Source: Desertimonas flava
GTDB lineage: Bacteria > Actinomycetota > Acidimicrobiia > Acidimicrobiales > Ilumatobacteraceae
Reading direction: 5' to 3'
Assembly: GCF_003426815.1 (NCBI RefSeq)
Contig: NZ_QKYK01000001.1
Span: 1 to 64,000, forward strand
Length of the DNA stretch: 64,000 bases
The notes below the pieces were generated by a model. It worked only from the letters and a program-made list of their open reading frames with translations. It was not told the DNA's origin and ran no database searches. The position numbers and the translations under genes were made by a program. Below, one piece after another: positions 27,469 through 34,852 of this stretch (its first letter is position 1; every line of letters begins with the position of its first letter).

Positions 27469-27475
27469 CACGTTG

Positions 27476-27481
27476 ACCCTA
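27476..27481 (-). promoter_or_regulatory. -10 hexamer TAGGGT, probable leaderless start
   Basis: On the minus strand TAGGGT is followed by 7 nt and then ATG 27468; no Shine-Dalgarno sequence is present. Confidence 0.55.
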
Positions 27482-27570
27482 ACGATCGACTGTCACACTC
27501 GGGCCGTGGCCGGGAGTCCCCGCTGGTCGAAGTGTCGCTGACCGCCGTCCGGTCGTGGCATGGTGGACCG

Positions 27571-28248
27571 ATGGCACCGCGATCCACCGGACGAACCTTC
27601 GGGCGACAGGGCGGAACCGAGGACCGCCCGGCGATCTTCTTCAGTGGGCCCGAGGAGTTCCGCGCCTGGCTGGAGGCCAACCACGAGACGGCGTCCGAAC
27701 TGTGGATGGGACTGAACAGGCGTCACGTCGCCGACCGCGGGTTGAGGTGGGAGGAGGCTGTCCCCGAGGCCCTCGCCTTCGGATGGATCGACTCGAAGGC
27801 CGAGCGCATCGACGAGGACCGCCGCCGCCAGCGCTGGACGCCCCGCCGACGCGGCAGCAACTGGTCGAAGATCAACATCGAGACGGTCGAACGCCTCATT
27901 GCCGAGGGCCGGATGACCCCGGCCGGACTCGCTGCCTACGAGGCCCGACGTGCGGACCGGAGCGGTGCGTACTCCTACGAGAGCAGCACGGAGCTGAGTC
28001 CCGAGCACGCCGCGCTCCTCGCCGCCGATGCGGCGGCTGCGGCGTTCTGGGCCCAGGCGACACCGTCCTACCGGCGGATCTGTGTCTCCTGGGTGTGCTC
28101 GGCGAAGCAGGACGCCACCCGCGAACGTCGCATCGTCCAGCTCGTCGACGACTGTGCGAGCGGCCGGCTCATCAAGATCCAGGCCTACGGCGACCCGCCC
28201 AAGTGGCTCGAACGTGCTGCCGCGGCGGCTCGGTCCGCGCGGCCATGA
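27571..28248 (+). CDS. YdeI/OmpD-associated family protein
   Basis: This 225-residue protein has the family's N-terminal pattern (FFSGPEEFRAWLEANH), WEEAVPEALAFGWIDS, a basic block RRQRWTPRRRGSNWSKIN, and a C-terminal helical region. Proteins of this group are linked in annotation to bacteriocin protection or OmpD, but no biochemical activity is established. ATG 27571 was chosen because a much longer open frame upstream merely shadows the helicase gene on the other strand. It stands alone between the helicase (divergent) and the ABC operon. Confidence 0.85.
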   Translation: MAPRSTGRTFGRQGGTEDRPAIFFSGPEEFRAWLEANHETASELWMGLNRRHVADRGLRWEEAVPEALAFGWIDSKAERIDEDRRRQRWTPRRRGSNWSKINIETVERLIAEGRMTPAGLAAYEARRADRSGAYSYESSTELSPEHAALLAADAAAAAFWAQATPSYRRICVSWVCSAKQDATRERRIVQLVDDCASGRLIKIQAYGDPPKWLERAAAAARSARP

Positions 28249-28309
28249 CGACGGACCATCGCAACAGTGGCCGGGACGTGACGCCGGGCCGACGATCTGG
28301 GGTCGGTCC

Positions 28310-28336
28310 TTGACCCGGCCGCGCCCGGCTTAGTAT
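28310..28336 (+). promoter_or_regulatory. Sigma-70-like promoter of the sugar ABC operon
   Basis: TTGACC (28310-28315) and TAGTAT (28331-28336) are separated by 15 nt, slightly short but recognisable. They lie 58 bp before the ATG at 28395. Confidence 0.5.
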
Positions 28337-28394
28337 CCCGGCGGGGTGATAACAGGGCGCCAACGTCGGCGTCCGCGACACATGGGAGGCTCTG

Positions 28395-30017
28395 ATGAGG
28401 AGACGAACGGTGTTCTCGGCCCTGGCCGGTGGGGTTCTGCTCGCCGGGACAGCGGCTTCGACCGGGGTGGCGACATCGCCGCCGGGCGCCGAGACCGTGC
28501 AGCTGTCGCTGCTCGACAACTCGATCAACCAGCCCGAGGGCAAGAACCAGGCCTCGGCGGCATGGCTGGAAGAGACGGTCATCCCGGCGTTCGAGGAGGC
28601 GATGGCCGCCGCGGGAACGCCGGTCGAGGTGTCGTTCGAAGGACGCGGCGTCGACGACGAGGACTACAAGAGCCAGCTGGCCCTCGACCTCGGAGCCGGG
28701 GAAGGTCCCGACGTCTTCTCCATCGACGGTATCTGGGTCGGCGAGTTCGCCACCGCCGAGTACATCGCCCCGCTCGCCGACGTCGTCGGGCCTGCTGCCG
28801 ACGAATGGGACGGCTGGGCGCAGATCAACGAAGCCGTGCAGGGCAACGCCAGCTTCGAAGGTCAGCGCTACGGCATCCCGCAAGGCACCGACGGCCGCGT
28901 CATCTACTTCCACAAGGACCTCTTCGAGCAGGCCGGACTCCCGGCCGACTGGGCGCCGACGACCATCGACGAGGTGCTCGACGCTGCGCGCACCATCAAG
29001 GAGGCGCTGCCCGACGTGACGCCGATCCAGCTCAACGGCGGTGTGGCGATGGGCGAGGCCACCACGATGCAGGGTGCCCTCCCGCTCCTCGCCGCCGCCG
29101 GCGGCCAGGTGTACGACGAGGAGAGCGGTCTGTGGACCGGGGCGTCGCCGGCGATGCTCGAGATGCTCGGCACGTACGCCACGGTGTACGGCGACGAGGG
29201 GCTCGGCAACGTCGACTGGCAGCTGCTCACCGACGGACGTGACCAGACGTTCGAGGCCTTCGCCAACGGCGAGATCGCCATGCTCATCGAGAGCGACTAC
29301 CTGTGGCGTAGCGTCGTCAACCCGGAGACCGGCAACTTCCCGATGGAGGGTCGCGACGAGATCGTCGGCTACACCCGCATCCCCGCCTACGAGCCCGGCG
29401 GGGCACTCGGCGGACTCGACTTCGCGTCCATGTCCGGCGGCGGCGCCTGGGTGCTCAACCCCAACACCGAGCACCCCGATCTCGCCTGGGAGCTGATGAC
29501 GTTCATCCTCTCGCCCGACGTGCTCGCCGAGCGCTACAGCGAGACCGCCCAGATCACGGCGCGCGACGACACCAACGCGGCGATCCTGTCGAACGACCCG
29601 ATGCTCAGCTTCGTCGCCTCCGAGGTGCTGCCCGTCACCCACTACCGACCCGGACTCGCCGAGTACCCGGCCGTGTCGGTGGCGTTGCAGGAGGCCGTCG
29701 AGGCCGTCGTCACCGGTACGTCCCCCGAGGACGCCGCCGCCGACTTCGAGGCCGCCCTCGCCGACATCGTCGGTGAGGACAACATCACCCAGGAGGATCC
29801 CGCAGCCGTCGCTCCCTCCGACTCAGGCGCCACAGACGGCAGTGCCCCGGCGGCGAGCGAGGCGCCCGGGACCGACGCGCCCGACGACAGCGCGGCGCCC
29901 GAACCGAGCGTCGCTCCCGACACCGGCGCGCCGGTCGACACCGGAGCGTCCGCCGACACCGGCGCGCCGGCGACGAGCGCCGCTCCGGGCGACACTGCGG
30001 CGGGCACCGAGCCCTGA
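28395..30017 (+). CDS. Sugar-type ABC transporter substrate-binding protein with acidic low-complexity tail
   Basis: This 540-residue protein starts at an ATG preceded by GGGAGG. A signal peptide (FSALAGGVLLAGTAAS) is followed by an extracellular binding domain of the MalE/UgpB class: DGRVIYFHKDLFEQAG, YDEESGLWTG and FANGEIAMLIESDYLW. After residue about 465 the chain becomes a Pro/Ala/Ser/Asp-rich tail of roughly 75 residues (repeats like DTGAP), unusual for a binding protein and possibly a wall linker. It heads an operon of two permeases, a UgpC/MalK ATPase and a PHP hydrolase. No lipobox is seen, so the anchoring mode is unclear. Confidence 0.92.
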   Translation: MRRRTVFSALAGGVLLAGTAASTGVATSPPGAETVQLSLLDNSINQPEGKNQASAAWLEETVIPAFEEAMAAAGTPVEVSFEGRGVDDEDYKSQLALDLGAGEGPDVFSIDGIWVGEFATAEYIAPLADVVGPAADEWDGWAQINEAVQGNASFEGQRYGIPQGTDGRVIYFHKDLFEQAGLPADWAPTTIDEVLDAARTIKEALPDVTPIQLNGGVAMGEATTMQGALPLLAAAGGQVYDEESGLWTGASPAMLEMLGTYATVYGDEGLGNVDWQLLTDGRDQTFEAFANGEIAMLIESDYLWRSVVNPETGNFPMEGRDEIVGYTRIPAYEPGGALGGLDFASMSGGGAWVLNPNTEHPDLAWELMTFILSPDVLAERYSETAQITARDDTNAAILSNDPMLSFVASEVLPVTHYRPGLAEYPAVSVALQEAVEAVVTGTSPEDAAADFEAALADIVGEDNITQEDPAAVAPSDSGATDGSAPAASEAPGTDAPDDSAAPEPSVAPDTGAPVDTGASADTGAPATSAAPGDTAAGTEP

Positions 30018-30050
30018 CCGTCGAGGCCGTCGCCCCCACACCTGCCACCA

Positions 30051-30088
30051 CAGGTCGCCGCCCGCGGACTCGCGCGGGCGGCGACCTG
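30051..30088. terminator. 16-bp stem-loop after the binding-protein gene (attenuator?)
   Basis: Perfect 16-bp arms (30051-30066 and 30073-30088) enclose a 6-nt loop. The stem-loop lies 34 bp after the stop of the binding-protein gene. Such hairpins between binding-protein and permease genes commonly stabilise or attenuate transcripts so that the binding protein is made in excess. It overlaps the possible N-terminal coding part of the permease. Confidence 0.6.
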
Positions 30089-30127
30089 TTCGGCGCGCGT
30101 GGAGCCGCCGCGTTCGTCACGCCGGCC

Positions 30128-30940
30128 GTGGCCGTGGTGGCGGTGTTCCTCATCGTCCCGGCGGTCTGGACGTTGTACCTCGGCTTCACCGACCGGACGC
30201 TCACCGGAGTCCGGGCGATCGATCCCCAGTGGATCGGCCTCGAGAACTACCGCGATGCCCTCGAGGACGACCGCTTCTGGAACTCGTTCAAGACGACCGT
30301 CCGGTACGTGCTGTTCTCGGCCGTCATCGGCCAGGCCGCCCTCGGTTTCACGTTGGCGTGGATGTTCCGGAACTGGACCGGCTGGGCACGGCGGGCCCTC
30401 GAGCTGGTGGTCGTCGCCGCCTGGATCATTCCCGGCACCGTCGTCGCCTATCTCTGGCGGGCGTTCCTCGCCGAGGACGGCACGCTCAACGCCCTCATCC
30501 CCGGCAACCCGAGGTGGTTGATCGACCACCAACTCCTGTCGATCGTGGTGTTCAACATCTGGCGCGGCACGGCCTTCTCGATGCTCCTGTTCGGCGCGGC
30601 GATCAACTCGCTGCCGCCGTCGTATCTCGAGACGGCGAAGCTGGCCGGGGCCTCGGTCCGCCAGCAGCTCACCGGCATCGTGCTGCCGTCGGTGAAGGGC
30701 TACATCCTCACCAACCTGCTGCTGATCACGCTGTGGACGTTCAACGACTTCGGTCCGTTCCTGCTCATCGGTGAGAGCTACGGCCGGCGCACCCAGGTGC
30801 TGTCGGTGTACATGTACGCCGAGGCGTTCCGTGGGGCGACGCCCCAGCTCGGCTACGGGTCGGCGATCGCCGCGCTCATCCTCGTCGTCAACCTCGTGAT
30901 CGCAACGCTCTATCTACGCGCCGGCCGGTCACGCCGATGA
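30128..30940 (+). CDS. Sugar ABC transporter permease (MalF/UgpA-like); true start probably upstream
   Basis: This permease has six predicted helices and the EAA cytoplasmic loop (ETAKLAGASVRQQLTGIVLPSVKG). The first canonical start in frame is GTG 30128, giving 270 residues, but that begins inside the first helix with no cytoplasmic N-terminus. The frame stays open upstream to CTG 30014, which overlaps the TGA of the preceding gene as CTGA, and also contains CTG 30086 just past the hairpin. A non-ATG/GTG start is therefore likely. It pairs with the permease at 30937 (ATGA overlap). Confidence 0.85.
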   Translation: MAVVAVFLIVPAVWTLYLGFTDRTLTGVRAIDPQWIGLENYRDALEDDRFWNSFKTTVRYVLFSAVIGQAALGFTLAWMFRNWTGWARRALELVVVAAWIIPGTVVAYLWRAFLAEDGTLNALIPGNPRWLIDHQLLSIVVFNIWRGTAFSMLLFGAAINSLPPSYLETAKLAGASVRQQLTGIVLPSVKGYILTNLLLITLWTFNDFGPFLLIGESYGRRTQVLSVYMYAEAFRGATPQLGYGSAIAALILVVNLVIATLYLRAGRSRR

Positions 30941-31758
30941 ACCCCCGTGCCCTCGCCAAGCGGGTCGCGTTCGTCGGCTTCGCGTCGCTCATCGGTGTCT
31001 TCTTCGCGGTGCCGATGTTGTGGCTCGTGTTCGCCCCGTTCAACGGCAAGCCGACGCTGCGGGCGACACCGTCCAATCCGACGTTCGACAACTTCCGCCG
31101 CGTGTTCGAACGCGACGACGTGCTGCCCGCACTGCGCAACTCGATCTTCCTCGCCGTCGGTGCGGTCGCCATCGTCATCGCTGTGGCCGCGCCGGCCTCG
31201 TACGCGCTGAGCCGGATCCGGTTCCCGGGCCGCGACGTGTTCCTCTACGTCCTGCTGCTGCTGTCGTCGGTGATCACCGGGGCTGCGGCGATCCTGCCGC
31301 TGTACCTGTTGATGTTCGGCCTCGACATGATCGACACGTTCCACGGCGTCTGGCTGGCGCTCGCCGGCGGCATGCTGCCCACGTCGATCTTCATCCTCAA
31401 GGACTTCACCGACTCCATCCCCCGCAGCTACGAGGAATCGGCCCGGGTGTTCGGTGCGTCGTCGTTCCAGGCGTTGCGGCACATCGTCATCCCCGTCATC
31501 AGGCCAGGGCTGGCCGTGATCGGCGTGTGGGGAATCGTCCAGGTGTGGGGCAACTTCCTCGTCCCCTTCATCCTGCTGCGCTCGGCCGACAAGTCGCCGG
31601 CGGCCGTGTTGATGTACAGCTTCGCCGACGAGGCGGGACGGGCCGACCTGCGGTCGATCTCGGCCTTCGCCCTCATCTACACGCTGCCCATCCTGTTGCT
31701 CTACTGGTTCGTCAACAAGCGATACGGGTTCCGATTCCACGGAGGCATCAAGAGATAG
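30937..31758 (+). CDS. Sugar ABC transporter permease (MalG/UgpE-like)
   Basis: This 273-residue permease has six helices, the EAA loop (YEESARVFGASSFQALRHIVIPVI) and the typical C-terminal YGFRFHGGIKR ending of MalG-type subunits. Its ATG overlaps the stop of the first permease gene. Its TAG stop shares one base with the GTG start of the ATPase gene (TAGTG), giving tight coupling. Confidence 0.92.
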   Translation: MNPRALAKRVAFVGFASLIGVFFAVPMLWLVFAPFNGKPTLRATPSNPTFDNFRRVFERDDVLPALRNSIFLAVGAVAIVIAVAAPASYALSRIRFPGRDVFLYVLLLLSSVITGAAAILPLYLLMFGLDMIDTFHGVWLALAGGMLPTSIFILKDFTDSIPRSYEESARVFGASSFQALRHIVIPVIRPGLAVIGVWGIVQVWGNFLVPFILLRSADKSPAAVLMYSFADEAGRADLRSISAFALIYTLPILLLYWFVNKRYGFRFHGGIKR

Positions 31759-32840
31759 TGGCTGGGATTGAGATCAGTTCGTTGACGAAGGTGTATCCGG
31801 GTGGGGTGAAGGCGCTCGACGCCCTCGACCTGACGATCGGCGACGGCGAGTTCTTCGCCCTGCTCGGGCCGTCGGGGTGCGGCAAGACGACGTTGCTGCG
31901 CACGATCGCCGGCCTCGAGTCGGTCACCGAGGGGTCGCTCCACATCGGCGCGCGCGACGTCACCGCGCTGCCGCCCGGCGACCGCAACCTGGCGATGGTG
32001 TTCCAGGACTACGCCCTGTACCCGCACATGTCGGTACTCGAGAACATCGCCTACCCGCTGCGCATCAAGAAGGTGGCCAAGTCGAGGCGCAGCGCCGAGG
32101 CCGAACGCACGGGCGAGAGCCTCTCACTCGGCGGGTTGATGGACCGTCGCCCCGGCCAGCTGTCTGGTGGGCAGCAACAGCGCGTCGCGCTGGCCCGCGC
32201 CGTGGCGACCCGTCCCGACGTCTTCCTCTTCGACGAGCCACTGTCCAACCTCGATGCCCGCCTCCGGCTCGAGGCGCGGACGTTCATCAAACAGCTGCAA
32301 CGGGACCTGGCCACGACCGCGGTCTTCGTCACCCACGACCAGAGTGAGGCGCTCGCCCTCGCCGACCGGATGGCGGTGATGGAGGCCGGTCGGATCCGTC
32401 AGGTCGGCACACCGTCCGAGCTCTTCCACCGGCCGGCGAACGTGTTCGTCGCCGGGTTCATCGGGTCGACCCCGATGAACCTCATCCCCGGCGTGGTGGT
32501 GGAGGGTGGCGTCGAGATCGACGGCGGTGTCCTGCCCGTCGACGCCGCCATCGCCGGTGCCAATGCCGGGCGAGAGGTCTTCTACGGCGCTCGGCCCGAG
32601 TACGTCGCCATCGGCCGTGACGGTGGGATCACCGGCACGGTGTCGATCACCGAGAACCTCGGCGCGTCGTTCCTCGTCACCGTCGTCGTCGGCGATGGCC
32701 AGCAGATCCGCGCGGCCGTCGAGGAGGGGACCGAGCCACAACCAGGCGACAACGTCTCCGTACTGCCGTCGGCCCGCAGGGTGCTCCTGTACGACCGTGC
32801 CGACGGGGAGCTGCTCAGCGCCGCGGAGACGAGGTCGTGA
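31758..32840 (+). CDS. ABC transporter ATPase (UgpC/MalK-like)
   Basis: This 360-residue ATPase has Walker A GPSGCGKTT, Q-loop FQDYALYPHM, the signature LSGGQQQRVALARA, Walker B FLFDEPLSNLD and the H-loop VTHDQ. The C-terminal part contains the TOBE/OB regulatory domain typical of carbohydrate importers (UgpC, MalK, MsmX), which can be shared between several transporters. The GTG start at 31758 overlaps the preceding stop by one base. It powers import by the two permeases upstream. Confidence 0.93.
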   Translation: MAGIEISSLTKVYPGGVKALDALDLTIGDGEFFALLGPSGCGKTTLLRTIAGLESVTEGSLHIGARDVTALPPGDRNLAMVFQDYALYPHMSVLENIAYPLRIKKVAKSRRSAEAERTGESLSLGGLMDRRPGQLSGGQQQRVALARAVATRPDVFLFDEPLSNLDARLRLEARTFIKQLQRDLATTAVFVTHDQSEALALADRMAVMEAGRIRQVGTPSELFHRPANVFVAGFIGSTPMNLIPGVVVEGGVEIDGGVLPVDAAIAGANAGREVFYGARPEYVAIGRDGGITGTVSITENLGASFLVTVVVGDGQQIRAAVEEGTEPQPGDNVSVLPSARRVLLYDRADGELLSAAETRS

Positions 32841-33982
32841 GCGTCGAGCGTCGGCACTTCACGCTCGACGACCGGGCGGTGAGCGTGTACCAGTACGTGC
32901 CGTTCGAGGTGCCGCGCGGCGCGTCGGCCTTCACCGTCACGATGGCCTACGACCGTTCGCTGGCCACCGTCGATCTCGGCCTCGACGGCCCCGACCGCTT
33001 CCGTGGCTGGTCCGGCGGCGAGCGGTCGGAGGTGACCGTCGCGCCCACGTGGGCGACGCCCGGCTACCAGCCCGGCGAGCTGGCCGGCGAGTGGCGCGTG
33101 GTGCTCGGGCTGTACCGCGTCGGCGGCGCCGGTGTCGATGTCGAGGTCGGCGTGGAGGTCCATGTCGATCCCGTCGCACCGCCCCCGGCTCCGATCGCCC
33201 CACCCCGCCCGCAGCGCCCGGAACGACGCCGCCTGCCAGCTGCCGCCGGGCGAGAGTGGCTGGCCTGCGACTTCCACAGCCACACCGTGCACTCCGATGG
33301 CGCGCTCGAGATCGTCGACTTGGCCAACCTGGCGGCATCGCGCGGGCTCGACGTGCTGGCGGTCACCGACCACAACACGGTGAGCCATCACCCGTTCCTC
33401 GCCGCGGCCGGAGCGCACGCCGGTGTCGTGCTCGTGCCCGGCCAGGAGGTAACCACCGACGAGGGCCACGCCAACGTGTTCGGCGACGTCGGCTGGATCG
33501 ACTTCCGTCAGCCCGCCGAGACGTGGCGGCGCGAAGCGGCGGCGCGCGGCGCACTCATGTCCGTGAACCATCCGTGGGCCGGCGACTGCTCGTGGCGTCA
33601 TCCGCTGCGGGAGCCGGCGCCCCTGGTCGAGATGTGGCACTCCACCTGGGACCGGGCCGATCCCGAGCCGTTCGAGGACTGGCCCGACCACGGCTCGATC
33701 GGCATCGGCGGCAGCGACTTCCACCGCCACGGTCAAGGGGTCGTCCCCGGCGCTCCCACCACGTGGGTGGAATCCGAGGACCGCACGGTCGGCGCCGTGC
33801 TCGCCGCGATGAGCGAGGGTCGGGTGGCGATCAGTGCATCGCCCACGTCACCGGTGCTGGTGCGTGTCGACGGTGAGTTGGTGGCCGTCGACGCCGACGG
33901 CTGCCGACTCGAATCCCCCGGGGGCGGCCTGGCCCGGCTCGTCGACCGGTCCGACGCTCGCGTCGCCGCCGTCTCGTGTTGA
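32837..33982 (+). CDS. PHP-domain metal-dependent hydrolase (CehA/McbA-type)
   Basis: In this 381-residue protein the first 130 residues form a beta-rich, non-PHP extension. The C-terminal PHP domain has metal-binding motifs DFHSHTVHSDG, VTDHNT, PGQEVTT and VNHPWA plus a late GGSDFH. These ligands fit a trinuclear-metal phosphoesterase or related esterase. Its GTG overlaps the stop of the ATPase gene (GTGA), so the hydrolase is part of the importer operon. A plausible role is release of the imported molecule's phosphate or ester group, for example a phosphodiester (inference). Confidence 0.87.
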   Translation: MSVERRHFTLDDRAVSVYQYVPFEVPRGASAFTVTMAYDRSLATVDLGLDGPDRFRGWSGGERSEVTVAPTWATPGYQPGELAGEWRVVLGLYRVGGAGVDVEVGVEVHVDPVAPPPAPIAPPRPQRPERRRLPAAAGREWLACDFHSHTVHSDGALEIVDLANLAASRGLDVLAVTDHNTVSHHPFLAAAGAHAGVVLVPGQEVTTDEGHANVFGDVGWIDFRQPAETWRREAAARGALMSVNHPWAGDCSWRHPLREPAPLVEMWHSTWDRADPEPFEDWPDHGSIGIGGSDFHRHGQGVVPGAPTTWVESEDRTVGAVLAAMSEGRVAISASPTSPVLVRVDGELVAVDADGCRLESPGGGLARLVDRSDARVAAVSC

Positions 33983-34006
33983 CGCTCCGCTCGCCGATCG
34001 GTGCGG

Positions 34007-34630
34007 TCACACGAGTTGGGCGACGAGGGTGTCGGCGAACCAGTCGCCGAACCGCTCGACCGACCAGCCGCACTCGGTGACGAGCGAGACCATCAGCTCC
34101 TCGCTCATCAGCGCGTAGACGACGTCTGCCGCGTCGTCGACGGCCAGACCGTCGCGGAGATGACCGTGCCCGGCGAGCAGCTCCACGAGCTGACGCTGGT
34201 CGAGGCGTCGGCGTCGACGGGTCTCGTCGTAGATCGCCGCCACCTCGGGGACCGACGCGGCCCGCCGGGCCACCTCGAGCATCGGCTCGACCCGGGCGAG
34301 CACAGCCACGGCGAGGGCGGCGATCGCTCGGACGGCGCCCTCTGCGTCGGTGGCCGTCTCGACAGCGTCGACCCACCCGCGCTTGATGAGGGCGACCGGC
34401 TGGTCGTCTCCGGCGATGGTGGCGTCGAGCGCGGCGTCGAGGAGGCGGGGCTTGGTGCCGAACACGTAGTACACGGTCTGCGGCGACACGCACGCCGCCT
34501 CGGCGATCGACTCGACGGTGGTCTCGACGTATCCGTTCTCGACGAACCGTCGTCGGGCGGCCGTCACGATCTTCGCCGCCGTGCGCCGCGAACGCTCCCG
34601 TCGGCCGTCGGTCTGTGTGGTTCCACCCAT
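34007..34630 (-). CDS. TetR family transcriptional regulator
   Basis: This 207-residue protein has the TetR helix-turn-helix (ARRRFVENGYVETTVESIAE followed by CVSPQTVYYVFGTKPRLL) and a helical ligand-binding half. ATG 34630 is preferred because GAGGAG lies upstream; the frame extends 12 codons further to 34666 without homologous sequence. It converges on the PHP hydrolase gene and is divergent from the cyclase gene at 34853. A 24-bp near-palindrome in between (34705-34728) is a strong candidate for its own operator. Confidence 0.9.
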   Translation of the reverse strand: MGGTTQTDGRRERSRRTAAKIVTAARRRFVENGYVETTVESIAEAACVSPQTVYYVFGTKPRLLDAALDATIAGDDQPVALIKRGWVDAVETATDAEGAVRAIAALAVAVLARVEPMLEVARRAASVPEVAAIYDETRRRRRLDQRQLVELLAGHGHLRDGLAVDDAADVVYALMSEELMVSLVTECGWSVERFGDWFADTLVAQLV

Positions 34631-34704
34631 GTGTCGACGCGGCTCCTCGTCCGCGGCCGGCCCCACCGGCCGGCGAAATTCGGTTGACGCCTCCGAAGAT
34701 ATCG

Positions 34705-34728
34705 GAGTAGGACTTTAAGGTCCCACTC
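34705..34728. promoter_or_regulatory. 24-bp palindrome, candidate TetR operator
   Basis: The sequence reads GAGTAGGACTTT/AAGGTCCCACTC; the two 12-nt halves are reverse complements except at two positions. It lies between the TetR gene and the cyclase gene and overlaps promoter-like elements on both strands (TTGACG at 34684, and TATTCT on the minus strand at 34729-34734). This is the usual place for an autoregulatory TetR site. Confidence 0.6.
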
Positions 34729-34852
34729 AGAATAGTTTCCGACGTCTCCCCTCGACGCCATCCCCGACGTCACCCCCGACGTAATCGTGGCGTCCAGTCC
34801 CCCGACCCTTCGCTGTGCGCCGTGCGAGAGGCTCGTTGCTCACCGATAGCTC

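Noticed and set aside
24184-28248. A 1354-codon open frame on the plus strand
   Set aside because: Only the last 225 codons (27571-28248) show family similarity; the rest lies antisense to the SNF2 helicase gene.
30051-30088. The hairpin as a simple end-of-operon terminator
   Set aside because: The frame continues into a permease of the same importer, so it is better read as an attenuator or stabilising hairpin.
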